Positions 50,280-60,031 of a DNA stretch of 64,000 bases are shown here, piece after piece (the stretch's first letter is position 1; each line of letters starts with the position of its first letter). The notes beneath the pieces are model-generated. The model had not been told where the DNA came from, made no database searches, and worked only from the letters and a program-made list of their open reading frames with translations. The DNA is taken from positions 1 through 64,000 of the forward strand of contig CACXCG010000054.1 of the NCBI GenBank assembly GCA_902766125.1, in the 5' to 3' direction. The translations under genes were made by a program, and so were the position numbers. This stretch comes from an uncultured Spirochaetaceae bacterium. GTDB taxonomy: Bacteria; Spirochaetota; Spirochaetia; Treponematales; Treponemataceae.

Positions 50280-52439
50280 ATGGGTGGAACAAAAAAAATC
50301 AAACGGTTTGCATCTCTTCTTGTATGTGCGTGTGTTGCATTTTGTGTAAGCGCTCAGAGTAAATCGGCACTGTCGCTGTACAACGAAGGTCAGCGGTATC
50401 AGGCTGCGGCAAACTACTACCGTGCAATTGAATCTTATCGTGAAGCACTTGATTTAAATCCCCGCTACGGTGATGCGTGGTATGCCCTTGCGTACTGTTC
50501 GTATGAACTTGATCAGTTTGAACTGTGTGTGCAGTATTGTGACGAAGCGTTAAAATATACGGCAAGCTACAGCGATATTCAGAATCTTAAGGCAATGGCA
50601 CTTATTTCTTTAGGCCGGCTTGATGATGCAAAAAAAGTTTTTAACGAAGTGCTTACCCGTTACCCCAATGATGTAGAGTCGCGCTTTGGACTTGCTCAGC
50701 TTAGTCTGTTTAACGGTTCGTTAAGCAGTGCAGAAACTATGTACCTTGATGCACTTAAACGTGACGGCACTAACCGTAAGGCTCTGCTCAGTCTTGCGCT
50801 TATCAGTGCAGAAATGGGTAAAGATGATGTTGCACTCCGTTATGTCAATCAGGCATTACAGTATCATTCCGGAAATGCTCAGGTTCACTTTCTTGCTGCA
50901 TACCTTGCCTTGCGCCGTAATGATTTTGTGGATGCAGAACGCCGTGCCCGCAGTGCAATTCAGATTGATTCTGCTTACGATGCCGCATACAAACTGCTTG
51001 CAGATATTTTATATGCACAGAAACGTTATGCAGAAGTTGTCGACATGTGCGATTACCGCATTCAGCATGACCGTTCGTTAAGCGATGCCTGGTACTTAAA
51101 AGGACTTGCACAGAAACAGCAGGGACAGATTGAAAAAGCAATTGCGTCGTTTAACACAGGTCTTTCCCTTAACCCGCAGGATGAAATAATGCGTCTTGCC
51201 CTCGAACAGATTGTCGATCAGAACTTACCCATAGAAGATTCACGCCGTTCTACCTGGGCAGCCTATCACATTGCAAAAGCAGCAGAATACAAACGTGACT
51301 TTAAGGGTCCGTTCGAACGCTATGAATATCAGCGCGCACTTACGGTAGATCCTTTGGGAAGTGCAGCCCGTCAGAAGTATGCAGCACTTCTTTCGCGCGA
51401 CAGACTGTGGGAATCATACCTGCAGCAGATCCGCTTTATTGAAGAAAACCGTCCCGAAGTAGACTTGTCTTCTTTTGTGCAGACAGACGAAAATTCTCCG
51501 GTCATAAAAAAGTCAAGTCAGCAGGTAGAAAACGAAGATTACATAGAAGCACTCGACAGCATGATGATAGAAAATCTTGCGCATACCTGGAATGTGGATC
51601 CCTTCTATCTTGATAAAACACGCTGGAATATTTCGGTGTACTATGTCGTAGATGATGTGCAGCTGATTCACCCTGATGCAGAACGCATTGTTGCTCAGGC
51701 TGTGTGCGACATCTTCCGTGGAGAAGCAACTACTTCCGTAGAAGTTGACTCCCGTGCCGTGTCTGGTTACGGAGAAGCATATCGCCTTGCCCGTGCTGCA
51801 GGAAAAGATTATTTTGTCATTCTTTCTGTTGAAGAAATGGAACGTTCTGTGCGTATTGCGGGAACTGTGTATTCTGCACGTACCGGAACAAAAACAACAG
51901 AGCTTTCGGTTTACCGCACCGGTAATGCACGCGTTGCAAGTGCCCTGAGACGGTTCCGTCAGTCTGTGCTTGCACTGCTTCCCATCCGCGGTAAAGTGCT
52001 TGCTCATGCGTCAAAAACAATTCTTACAGACTTAGGAAAAAATGACGGCATAGAAAAAGGTGCCGAGTTTGAAGTTGTGCGTCGTGGTGCAATTTCTACG
52101 GTTGATGCAGGTCCCGGCATTTTCTACCGTGAGTCGGACATTGTGGGAACCTATGTTGCAGAAGTTGTTGATGAAGAACTTTCGTCGGGTACGTTTACCA
52201 AGCGCGGTTTTTACGATGTGCTTAATGATGATGATGAACTGGTGCTGATCCGGCTTCCTTCAAAAGAAACTCAGGATGCAGACGGTTCAGTGCTGACAGA
52301 CACCCGTCCTTCAGGTGATGCTGACGGTAACGCTGCAACAGAAGCTGCAAAACAGGCTAACCGTGACGCAATCCGCGAAGACCTTACGGTTGCCGTAACA
52401 GAAACTCCGCTTATAGAAATGATCCGTTCAATTCACTAA
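50280..52439 (+). CDS. Secreted tetratricopeptide repeat protein
   Basis: A signal peptide (FASLLVCACVAFCVSA) is followed by about eight TPR repeats over residues 28-300 (ALSLYNEGQRYQAAANYYRA, NPRYGDAWYALAYCSYEL and similar). The C-terminal 400 residues have a beta-rich domain (YFVILSVEEMERSVRIAGTV) and an Asp/Ala-rich tail. It is the last gene of the phoH operon and has GGGAGGG upstream. A role as a periplasmic scaffold is inferred. Confidence 0.8.
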   Translation: MGGTKKIKRFASLLVCACVAFCVSAQSKSALSLYNEGQRYQAAANYYRAIESYREALDLNPRYGDAWYALAYCSYELDQFELCVQYCDEALKYTASYSDIQNLKAMALISLGRLDDAKKVFNEVLTRYPNDVESRFGLAQLSLFNGSLSSAETMYLDALKRDGTNRKALLSLALISAEMGKDDVALRYVNQALQYHSGNAQVHFLAAYLALRRNDFVDAERRARSAIQIDSAYDAAYKLLADILYAQKRYAEVVDMCDYRIQHDRSLSDAWYLKGLAQKQQGQIEKAIASFNTGLSLNPQDEIMRLALEQIVDQNLPIEDSRRSTWAAYHIAKAAEYKRDFKGPFERYEYQRALTVDPLGSAARQKYAALLSRDRLWESYLQQIRFIEENRPEVDLSSFVQTDENSPVIKKSSQQVENEDYIEALDSMMIENLAHTWNVDPFYLDKTRWNISVYYVVDDVQLIHPDAERIVAQAVCDIFRGEATTSVEVDSRAVSGYGEAYRLARAAGKDYFVILSVEEMERSVRIAGTVYSARTGTKTTELSVYRTGNARVASALRRFRQSVLALLPIRGKVLAHASKTILTDLGKNDGIEKGAEFEVVRRGAISTVDAGPGIFYRESDIVGTYVAEVVDEELSSGTFTKRGFYDVLNDDDELVLIRLPSKETQDADGSVLTDTRPSGDADGNAATEAAKQANRDAIREDLTVAVTETPLIEMIRSIH

Positions 52440-52443
52440 GCTG

Positions 52444-53445
52444 TTACTGAGGAATCTGGTATAAGTCAAGTGCGTTTTCTGACCACTTGCGTACCAGAGG
52501 ACTCATGGAATCTTCTGTGCTCAAAAAACAGGTGACTGCATCTGCATAGTTCTGCATAAAATAGTAACATTCACCCAGATAAAACCGTGCACGCATTGTT
52601 GTTACTGCACTGCGGTTCTGAGCCAGGAAGGTGCGCAGCTGTTTTGCTGCATTTGCATAGTCACAGCGGATAAACGTAGTCTTTAGTATGTTGAATAAAT
52701 CATAGTCATCGGTTCCGCGAGAAGGCATAACCAGATCTTCTTCAAAAACGTAGGGTTCTGTAAACGGCTGAGTCAGAGGTTTCTTTCCTCCCAGCGAACG
52801 GGCCCTTTTTTCTGTTGCTTCAGAAATAGTGCGCGGTTTGTTATCCTGCTGTGCGGAACCTTCGGTATCATCAAGACTGATGTATGCAAGCGGAAGGTTT
52901 CTGAGCTCGCGTGAAGATTCTGAACTTGTGCTTTCCTGTGTGTTCTGAGGAATTTGAGATGCTCTTGAGGGTAAGGGGACTCGGCTTCCGTTTACGGTTG
53001 CGTTTACTCCCGGAAGTACAATCAGGTATGCAACTGCATCCTGTGCGGTAGTTTCAGGAAGTGCATCCAGTTCTTCATCGTAAAATAAATCTTCTGTTCC
53101 AAAATCGCCGGAAGCAATAAGCGTTATGACTGCATAGTAGTATTCGCGGTAGTCCTCGACCGTATCCGTGTACGAAGAAGACAGGCCGTCAATCGTTGCA
53201 ACAAGATTCTGTTCTGTTAAGTCAGCGGTTGACGTAAACGGACGGTTTGCTTTGTATATGCGCTGCAGGGCAATGTACTGTCCTTTGCTGAACGAAGGAA
53301 TGGTCCAGGTTACGGTTATTTTGTTAGAGGCGCTTGCCCGTGCCTGAATGTCGGTTACTACAGGGCGTGTTCCTGCTGCAAAAAGTGCAGTGCTGGCTGC
53401 AATAAGAAAAAGTACAGAAAGAAAAACAGTGCGTTTTATGTTCAT
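52444..53445 (-). CDS. Secreted FN3-like protein with C-terminal TPR-like repeat
   Basis: A signal peptide (KRTVFLSVLFLIAASTALFA) is followed by a fibronectin type III-like domain (RPVVTDIQARASASNKITVT, then EYYYAVITLIASGD). A Ser/Gln-rich linker and a short helical repeat region (ALDLYQIPQ end, YYFMQNYADAVTCFL) close the protein. I start at 53445 (MNIKRTVF). The open frame to 53667 crosses the promoter. It has 333 residues and is probably surface or periplasmic. Confidence 0.72.
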   Translation of the reverse strand: MNIKRTVFLSVLFLIAASTALFAAGTRPVVTDIQARASASNKITVTWTIPSFSKGQYIALQRIYKANRPFTSTADLTEQNLVATIDGLSSSYTDTVEDYREYYYAVITLIASGDFGTEDLFYDEELDALPETTAQDAVAYLIVLPGVNATVNGSRVPLPSRASQIPQNTQESTSSESSRELRNLPLAYISLDDTEGSAQQDNKPRTISEATEKRARSLGGKKPLTQPFTEPYVFEEDLVMPSRGTDDYDLFNILKTTFIRCDYANAAKQLRTFLAQNRSAVTTMRARFYLGECYYFMQNYADAVTCFLSTEDSMSPLVRKWSENALDLYQIPQ

Positions 53446-53451
53446 ATATGT

Positions 53452-53480
53452 AGTATAGCACAATAAAGGATTTTTCGCAA
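53452..53480 (-). promoter_or_regulatory. Promoter of the FN3 gene, leaderless
   Basis: On the minus strand TTGCGA-N17-TATACT, with TGC before the -10, lies six bases before the ATG at 53445. Confidence 0.72.
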
Positions 53481-53505
53481 ATTTTGGAGATTTGTGGGAT
53501 TTTCT

Positions 53506-53534
53506 TTGCTTTTTTTGAAAACTCATAGTATACT
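53506..53534 (+). promoter_or_regulatory. hpf promoter
   Basis: TTGCTT-N17-TATACT, followed by a leader of about 45 bases with AAAGGAG before the ATG at 53588. Confidence 0.6.
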
Positions 53535-53587
53535 TAAATAAGGACGGCAGTTTGCCGTGTCGCATTTTAATTTTAAAGGAGTAAAAC

Positions 53588-53878
53588 ATGACTAAATCTA
53601 TATCTGCGGTGGGATTTTCTTTTGAAAAAGACCAGAGTGACCTGATTAACCAGAAGCTGAAGCGCATTGACTATGCTGAAAGCCTTATTGTTGATCTGAT
53701 TCTTCGCGTAAAGGAAGATAAAAAATTCTATTTTGATGCAACCGTTAACTTCCGCTGGGGTGCAAATGCTCACGTTACCAGCGATGACTTTGACTTTGCA
53801 GCAGGACTTAACAAACTGATGGATGTTCTTGATACAAAAGTCAAGAAAGAAAAAGATAAGATTCAGGAAAAGAAATAA
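53588..53878 (+). CDS. hpf: Ribosome hibernation promoting factor family, short form
   Basis: It binds the decoding region of idle 30S subunits. The 96-residue protein fits the S30AE/sigma-54-modulation fold: ISAVGFSFEKDQSDLINQKL, VNFRWGANAHVTSDDFDFAA, and a Lys-rich end. Its neighbour rpoN, convergent here, is a frequent partner in other bacteria. The alternative names are raiA or yfiA. Confidence 0.78.
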   Translation: MTKSISAVGFSFEKDQSDLINQKLKRIDYAESLIVDLILRVKEDKKFYFDATVNFRWGANAHVTSDDFDFAAGLNKLMDVLDTKVKKEKDKIQEKK

Positions 53879-53888
53879 ACTGAATCAG

Positions 53889-55298
53889 TCAGCGTTCGTA
53901 TGACGAACTGATATTAAGAAGCGACCGGTATTTTGCAACGGTGCGGCGGGCAATATGGATTCCCTGTTTGCCTAAAGCCTCTGCAAGCTGCTGGTCGCTC
54001 ATTTTTTTTTGTGTTCCGTCTTTTTCATGCTGAATTAAAATCTGCTTTATCTGATGTAAAACCTGATCGCGGCTTACGGTGTTTTCTATTTTACTGCGGG
54101 ATGCACTGCCGGTAAAAAAGTATTTCAGTTCAAATAAACCCCATTCACACTGCAGGTACTTGCTGTTTGCCATCCGTGAAATGGTCGTTTCGTGCACTTT
54201 CAGAATATCTGCAACATCCTGCTGACGCAGGGGAACTAAATTCCCTGGTCCTTTTTCAAAAAAATCCTTCTGCTTCTGTACAATAATCTTTGCTGCGGCT
54301 AACAGTGTGCTTTCGCGGTATTCGACCGTCTGTATGAAGTTACGGGCATTCTTTATGTTTTCGCCGATTGTCTTCATCTGTTTGCCGTTCGTGTTCTGCG
54401 CCTTTTCGTAAAGATCTAGCATTTCCTGATTTATGCGTATGCCAGGCATTCTGTCGTGTGCAAGATTAATCTCAAGATTTTTTTCTACAACAACATCCGG
54501 TGCAATGTAATGCGTGTCCTGCGTGCTGAAATTTCGTGCCGGAAACGGATCCAGAGTGCGTATAAATGTAAGAGCCTGTTCGATTGCTTCTTCGGTAAGA
54601 GGTGTGTCCTTTAAGTACGGGTCTTCTTTAGATGCAAACAGTGCGGCCTGTTCTTTTTTGTAGTCGGTAAGTTTTTTGACTATGCGTGACAGCTGCGGCG
54701 GATCTAAAAAATCAAGATGACCATTTAAGAAAAACAGTGCAAGACGAGGGGCGCGTTCTTTTTGCTTTGCCTGAACCAAAAGACTTTCCTGAGTATTTGC
54801 GGTACAGGTTCCCGCAGGATCAAGACTCTGCAGTACCGAAAGACAGTGTGCTAAAACAGCAGGAGTCTGACCCTTGTCTTTTTTATCCAGAAGAGAAAGT
54901 GGTGAAAGAATGTGAAATCCTTTTTCATCAAGATTAAGAATCAGTGTTTTCCCCAAAGCAAGTTCGCTTGCAGAAAGTGGCAGAACCGTAAACTGATCTA
55001 AAAGATGCTCCTGAAGGGAAATTCGTTCATCAACCTGTGCTTCCAGTGCTGCCTGGAAACGGTCACTCGCTTCCTGTGCCGCCAGAGAACTGTGGCTTGT
55101 TGTATGTGTACCTGCGTTAAAGCTGTAAGAAGCTGTCTGTTCCTGCGTAAGTTCCAGTGCGGGATTTTCCTGAACTTCTTTGTAAATGCGCTCCCGTAAG
55201 TCGTCAGAACTCATTGCCAGAATCTTCAGCGACTGAATCTGCCTTTGGCTCATTACCTGAGACTGTTTCTGTTTCTGTTCAAGCGAAAGAAGCGCCAT
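53889..55298 (-). CDS. rpoN: RNA polymerase sigma-54 factor
   Basis: Sigma-54 needs an ATP-driven enhancer-binding activator. The glutamine-rich region I is at the N-terminus (LSLEQKQKQSQVMSQRQIQS). The core-binding middle follows, with the DNA-binding HTH (LRQQDVADILKVHETTISRM) and the RpoN box ARRTVAKYR near the end. Length is 469 residues. It is read from a leaderless promoter back to back with a DUF1015 gene. No activator gene is in the window. Confidence 0.95.
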   Translation of the reverse strand: MALLSLEQKQKQSQVMSQRQIQSLKILAMSSDDLRERIYKEVQENPALELTQEQTASYSFNAGTHTTSHSSLAAQEASDRFQAALEAQVDERISLQEHLLDQFTVLPLSASELALGKTLILNLDEKGFHILSPLSLLDKKDKGQTPAVLAHCLSVLQSLDPAGTCTANTQESLLVQAKQKERAPRLALFFLNGHLDFLDPPQLSRIVKKLTDYKKEQAALFASKEDPYLKDTPLTEEAIEQALTFIRTLDPFPARNFSTQDTHYIAPDVVVEKNLEINLAHDRMPGIRINQEMLDLYEKAQNTNGKQMKTIGENIKNARNFIQTVEYRESTLLAAAKIIVQKQKDFFEKGPGNLVPLRQQDVADILKVHETTISRMANSKYLQCEWGLFELKYFFTGSASRSKIENTVSRDQVLHQIKQILIQHEKDGTQKKMSDQQLAEALGKQGIHIARRTVAKYRSLLNISSSYER

Positions 55299-55304
55299 GC
55301 TTAC

Positions 55305-55313
55305 ACTATAGCA
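55305..55313 (-). promoter_or_regulatory. rpoN promoter, extended -10, leaderless
   Basis: On the minus strand TGCTATAGT, an extended -10, ends six bases before the ATG at 55298. The -35 is weak. Confidence 0.6.
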
Positions 55314-55343
55314 TAAATTTTTGTTTTTCGGTATGCTTTTTTT

Positions 55344-56627
55344 ATGAAAATTTTTTCTGATTGTGGCGTATGTGTTCCGGATATTCTGCTTCCGGCAAAA
55401 AAAGATCTCTCTTCCTGGAGTGTTGTTGCCTGTGACCAGTACACGCAGGATTCTGTGTATTGGAATAATGTTGCAAAAGCGGTCGGAAATGCACCGTCAA
55501 CTTTGAATATTATTCTGCCTGAATTGTATCTTGATAAACCTGACTGTACTAACCGTATTGCAGCTATCAGAAAAACAATGCGCTCTTACCTGAACGACGG
55601 TGTGTTTGATGAACCGCGCGAAGGATTTATGTATATTGAACGCACTACTAGTTACGGACGCAAAAGGTGCGGTCTTGTGTGTGCAATTGATCTTGAAGCG
55701 TACGAATGGAAACCGGGTAATACTGCCTTGATCCGTGCAACAGAGGCAACCATTGCAAGCCGTATTCCTCCCCGGAAAGCAATCCGTGACGGAGCACCGC
55801 TTGAAAGTCCGCACATCATGCTTTTAGTAAATGACAGTGAGCGCATTCTTATTGAAGAAGCGGGTAAGCGTGCAAAAAAACAAAAGCCTGCGTATGACGG
55901 AGACCTTATGCTTGGTTCCGGTCACATCAAAGGCTGGTGGATCAGTGAAGCCGATGAAGTAAATGCCGTACATGATGCCCTGCTTAAATTAGAGAAGGAT
56001 AACTTTTTGTTTGCAGTCGGTGACGGAAATCATTCTCTTGCAACTGCAAAGGCGGTGTGGGAAGAGTACAAACAGAAACACAATGTAACCGAAAGTCCGG
56101 TTCGCTATGCGCTGGTAGAAGTAGTAAATATTTTTGACAAGGGACTTACCTTTGAACCTATCCACCGGGTTGTGTTTAATGCAAACGTAACTGAACTTAC
56201 TGCATTTTTAAAAGACCGTCTGGGCGGAACTGTGCGTACTGTTTCTTCTGCAGAAGAGCTTGAAAAAATCGTGCATGATTCAACGGCAAGTTTTGGTTTT
56301 GTTTCCGGCAGTGCTGAAGGAACCGTGTATACCGTTCTTGAAACAGATATAACCGATCTTGCGGTAAGCAGGCTGCAGCCTCTGCTTGATGAGTATATTT
56401 CAGAACGCAGCCTTACCATTGATTACATCCATGGTTCTGATGAAGTGTTCCGATTAGGGGAACGTACCGATGCAGTTTCCCTTATGCTTCCGCCGGTAGA
56501 TAAAGATTCTTTCTTTGCAACTATTGCAACCCGCGGTGCCTTACCCAGAAAAAGTTTTTCTATGGGAGAAGCAAGCGAAAAACGTTTCTATCTTGAATGC
56601 CGCACACTGTTTGCAGAGGAAAAATAA
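55344..56627 (+). CDS. DUF1015-family protein
   Basis: A soluble protein of 427 residues with the family's conserved parts: SSWSVVACDQYTQDSVYW early, LIRATEATIASRIPPRKAIR, GDGNHSLATAKAVWEEY and a long C-terminal half. The biochemical role of DUF1015 is not settled. TATGCT lies six bases before the ATG, but no good -35 is visible. The GH2 gene starts immediately after its stop. Confidence 0.85.
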   Translation: MKIFSDCGVCVPDILLPAKKDLSSWSVVACDQYTQDSVYWNNVAKAVGNAPSTLNIILPELYLDKPDCTNRIAAIRKTMRSYLNDGVFDEPREGFMYIERTTSYGRKRCGLVCAIDLEAYEWKPGNTALIRATEATIASRIPPRKAIRDGAPLESPHIMLLVNDSERILIEEAGKRAKKQKPAYDGDLMLGSGHIKGWWISEADEVNAVHDALLKLEKDNFLFAVGDGNHSLATAKAVWEEYKQKHNVTESPVRYALVEVVNIFDKGLTFEPIHRVVFNANVTELTAFLKDRLGGTVRTVSSAEELEKIVHDSTASFGFVSGSAEGTVYTVLETDITDLAVSRLQPLLDEYISERSLTIDYIHGSDEVFRLGERTDAVSLMLPPVDKDSFFATIATRGALPRKSFSMGEASEKRFYLECRTLFAEEK

Positions 56628-59600
56628 ATGCACATTTTTTTTAACGACGGCTGGGTGTTTGCAAAAAAACACCTTGATTCCGGTATGCCACTTTTAAAAC
56701 CGCAGGATTTTTATGGCAAAGAGCCAGACTGCTTTGCTTCTATACAGATTCCGCATGACTGGCTCATCAGCAATACAAACGATCTGTACGAAGACAGCGT
56801 AGGGTTTTATAAAAAATCTTTTTTCATAGAAAAAAAAGAAAGTAAACGTTTTGCACTACGCTTCGAAGGCGTGTACATGAACTGGTGCGTGTACATCAAC
56901 GGAACGTTTGCGTTTGAATGGAAGTACGGATACACAACGGTTGAATCAGAAATAACGCAGTTTGTTAAGGCGGGAGAAAATCAGATTGAACTGATTGCCG
57001 TCTATCAGAATCCCAATACCCGCTGGTATTCGGGTGCTGGTATATTCCGTGATGTATATCTGGTAACCACAGAAGAAGTCCGTATTGCTGACGGCGGAAC
57101 TTATTTTGTTACGAAAAAAACTGATGACGCATGGAAAGTAACAGTCCGTACAGAAATTGACGGAGATGCATCAGGTGTTTCTGTGCAGCATGAACTTGTA
57201 TCTTCTGAAGGAACCAAGCTTTCGTTTGAATCAGCTTCAGAACGTTTTGAAAATAAAGTTCACGTGTTTGAAGCGACGGTGCGTAATGCTCCGGTCTGGT
57301 CAGTTGACAGTCCGTTATGCTGTACGCTTGCTACAGCCCTTAGCCGTAACGGAAAAACGCTTGATGAAGAAAAGCAGACAGTCGGCTTCAGAACAATCTG
57401 CTTTGATGCAAATAAAGGATTTTTACTGAATGGAAAATTGCTTAAACTGCACGGAGTGTGTCAGCATCATGACCTGGGACTCTTAGGTGCTGCATTTGAT
57501 AAGACTGCGCTTGAACGTCAGTTTATAAAACTAAAAGCTATGGGAGTGAATGCGCTCCGGACTTCACACAATGCTCCTGCTCCGTATTTTATGGAACTTG
57601 CAGACCGTATGGGCTTTCTTGTTGTTGATGAATGTTTTGACATGTGGGAACGCGCAAAGACTACCTACGATTATTCTAATTATTTTGCACAGTGGTACGA
57701 GCGCGATTTGCGTGCACTTATCCGTCGTGACCGGAATCACCCCTGTCTTATTATGTGGAGTGTCGGTAACGAAATTTATGATACGCACTTTCCGGAAGGA
57801 CTTACCATAACAAAAAATCTGGTTGCAGTCTGCCGTCATAACGATCCTGAAAAAAATGCGTATGTTACCATTGGCTCAAATTTTATGCCGTGGGAAGGTG
57901 CCCAGCACTGTGCCGATGAAATTGACACGGTGGGATACAATTACACAGAACGCATGTATGCAGAACATCATGCCGCACATCCGTCGTGGTGTATCTACGG
58001 AAGTGAAACTGCCAGTACTGTTCAGAGCAGAAGCATCTATCACTTTCCGTATACCAGCAGTCTGATGACGTATGCAGACCATCAGTGTTCTTCGCTGGGA
58101 AACTGTACAACAAGCTGGGGTGCAAAAAATACTGCATACAATATAACGCAGGACAGAGACTGTGACTTCTGTGCAGGACAGTTTGTGTGGACCGGCTGGG
58201 ATTACATTGGAGAACCGACTCCGTATCATACAAAGAATTCGTACTTTGGTCAGATTGATACTGCAGGATTTGAAAAGGACTCGTTCTATCAGTATAAAGC
58301 TGCCTGGGTTGATGCTGCAAAAGATCCGTTTGTGCATGTGCTTCCTTACTGGGATTTTAACGACGGTCAGCTGATTGATATCCGCGTGTATTCAAATGCT
58401 CCTTTTGTTGAGCTTTTTGTAAATGATGTTTCACTGGGCAAAAAACAGAATGATGTCGCAAATGGAAAAGACCTTGCGGTTATGTGGCAGAATGTTCCGT
58501 ATAAAAAAGGTTCTCTGTGTGCAGTTGCCTACGATGCAAATGGAAAAGAACTTGCGCGTGACATGCAGCGTTCATTCGAAGACAGCGACAGTGTTACCGT
58601 TGTTCCCGAACAGTTTACCCGTAACGGATTACATTTTCTGGTTATTTCTACAGTTGATAAAAATAATGTACCGGTTTGCAATGCGCGTTCACAGGTGACG
58701 GTTACGGTTTCCGGTGATGCAGTTTTATGCGGAATGGATAACGGTGACAGTACAGACTACGATCCGTATCAGAGTAAAGACGGAAAAACCCTTACAAGGA
58801 ATCTGTTTGGTAACCGGCTGATTGCAATGGTGAAGGAAACAAAATCAAATGCTTCGTTTACCGTGAGTGCATGCAGTTCAGGTTTGTACGGAATTATGCT
58901 GAGTTTTAAAAACGGTGTGCTTGAAAAAACACAGCGGACAGAACGCAGTCAGAGTGCAGGGTATGTTCCTGTAAGAAAAATTCTTTTGACGTGCAGTGAT
59001 TCCCGCGAACTTAACGCACAGAATAAAATTGTGACGGTGCATGCAACGGTGCTTCCCCTGGGTGCAAGTGATAAAACGCTTACGTTTGTTCCCATGATGA
59101 CAGAAGGTGTTGCAAGTGACTGTGCTGTGTTAGCAGTAAACACAACTTCTGATGGTGCCGATGTAACGGTTGCTGCCCGCAGTGACGGTGCATTCCGGTT
59201 TACGGCAATGGCAAACAACAACAGTGAATGGCCTCAGGTTATGAGTGAACTTGAATTTGCTGTCGCTGGACTGGGAACTGCGAACCGAAATCCCTATGAG
59301 CTGGTACAGGCGTGCAAGTGCAGTCAGAGCAGTGCTCCGGTAAAGCTGAGCTTTGACGGCGGTGTTCAGACTGAACAGGGTGAAAGCTGGTATCTGTTTG
59401 ACAGTGTTGATTTTGGAGTGCAGGGAAGTGACCGCATTACGGTTCCTGTATTCCTTTGGGAAACGGATGCAGATTTTTCTTTATGGGAAGGAATCCCCGG
59501 TAACGGCGGAATAAAAATCATGGACTGCCACCATCATGCTCCTGTTGTTGCAAATGAATATGCTTCCTGTACATATACGCTGCCGTATCGGCTGTTCGGT

Positions 59601-60029
59601 GTGCATGACCTTTGCATTTCAACTGCGACCAGTCTTTCTTTGCAGGGATTTGTGTTTGAAAAAAGTGCTAAGGCGTTTGCAAAATTGCGTGCACTGGATT
59701 GTAACAGTCTTGTGGGAGACAGTTTTGTCCGGACAGAGGATGCAGTCGAGCAGATTGGCAATAATGTTTCGATTGTGTTTGAACACATGGACTTTGGTGA
59801 AAAAGCCGCTTCGTCAATTACCATTTGTGGCCGCTCTCATGTTGATAACACCATACATGTCAGGTTCAGCGGTGCAGAAGGGGATGTGAATAAAATTGTT
59901 GCATTCTCCAAAAACGAAAGCTACGAAGAACGGAATTTTACGCTTGACTGTCCGCACGGTCTTAATACCGTAACTTTTGTGTTCCTGCCCGGCAGTAACT
60001 TTGACTTTAAATGGTTCAGGTTCAGCTGA
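56628..60029 (+). CDS. GH2 beta-galactosidase-like enzyme, large form
   Basis: A retaining glycosidase. The jelly-roll domain (CFASIQIPHDWLISNTNDLY, then WCVYINGTFAFEWKYGYT) is followed by an Ig-like domain. The TIM barrel holds WSVGNEIYD with the acid/base Glu and IYGSETAS with the nucleophile. Extra C-terminal beta domains, DUF4982-like and others, bring it to 1133 residues. There is no signal peptide, so it is cytoplasmic. Beta-galactosidase is most likely; a mannosidase or glucuronidase is possible. Confidence 0.88.
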   Translation: MHIFFNDGWVFAKKHLDSGMPLLKPQDFYGKEPDCFASIQIPHDWLISNTNDLYEDSVGFYKKSFFIEKKESKRFALRFEGVYMNWCVYINGTFAFEWKYGYTTVESEITQFVKAGENQIELIAVYQNPNTRWYSGAGIFRDVYLVTTEEVRIADGGTYFVTKKTDDAWKVTVRTEIDGDASGVSVQHELVSSEGTKLSFESASERFENKVHVFEATVRNAPVWSVDSPLCCTLATALSRNGKTLDEEKQTVGFRTICFDANKGFLLNGKLLKLHGVCQHHDLGLLGAAFDKTALERQFIKLKAMGVNALRTSHNAPAPYFMELADRMGFLVVDECFDMWERAKTTYDYSNYFAQWYERDLRALIRRDRNHPCLIMWSVGNEIYDTHFPEGLTITKNLVAVCRHNDPEKNAYVTIGSNFMPWEGAQHCADEIDTVGYNYTERMYAEHHAAHPSWCIYGSETASTVQSRSIYHFPYTSSLMTYADHQCSSLGNCTTSWGAKNTAYNITQDRDCDFCAGQFVWTGWDYIGEPTPYHTKNSYFGQIDTAGFEKDSFYQYKAAWVDAAKDPFVHVLPYWDFNDGQLIDIRVYSNAPFVELFVNDVSLGKKQNDVANGKDLAVMWQNVPYKKGSLCAVAYDANGKELARDMQRSFEDSDSVTVVPEQFTRNGLHFLVISTVDKNNVPVCNARSQVTVTVSGDAVLCGMDNGDSTDYDPYQSKDGKTLTRNLFGNRLIAMVKETKSNASFTVSACSSGLYGIMLSFKNGVLEKTQRTERSQSAGYVPVRKILLTCSDSRELNAQNKIVTVHATVLPLGASDKTLTFVPMMTEGVASDCAVLAVNTTSDGADVTVAARSDGAFRFTAMANNNSEWPQVMSELEFAVAGLGTANRNPYELVQACKCSQSSAPVKLSFDGGVQTEQGESWYLFDSVDFGVQGSDRITVPVFLWETDADFSLWEGIPGNGGIKIMDCHHHAPVVANEYASCTYTLPYRLFGVHDLCISTATSLSLQGFVFEKSAKAFAKLRALDCNSLVGDSFVRTEDAVEQIGNNVSIVFEHMDFGEKAASSITICGRSHVDNTIHVRFSGAEGDVNKIVAFSKNESYEERNFTLDCPHGLNTVTFVFLPGSNFDFKWFRFS

Positions 60030-60031
60030 GT

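Noticed and set aside
55332-55343. Leaderless promoter for the DUF1015 gene
   Set aside because: TATGCT has the six-base spacing, but no -35 or extended -10 supports it, so I left it out of the list.
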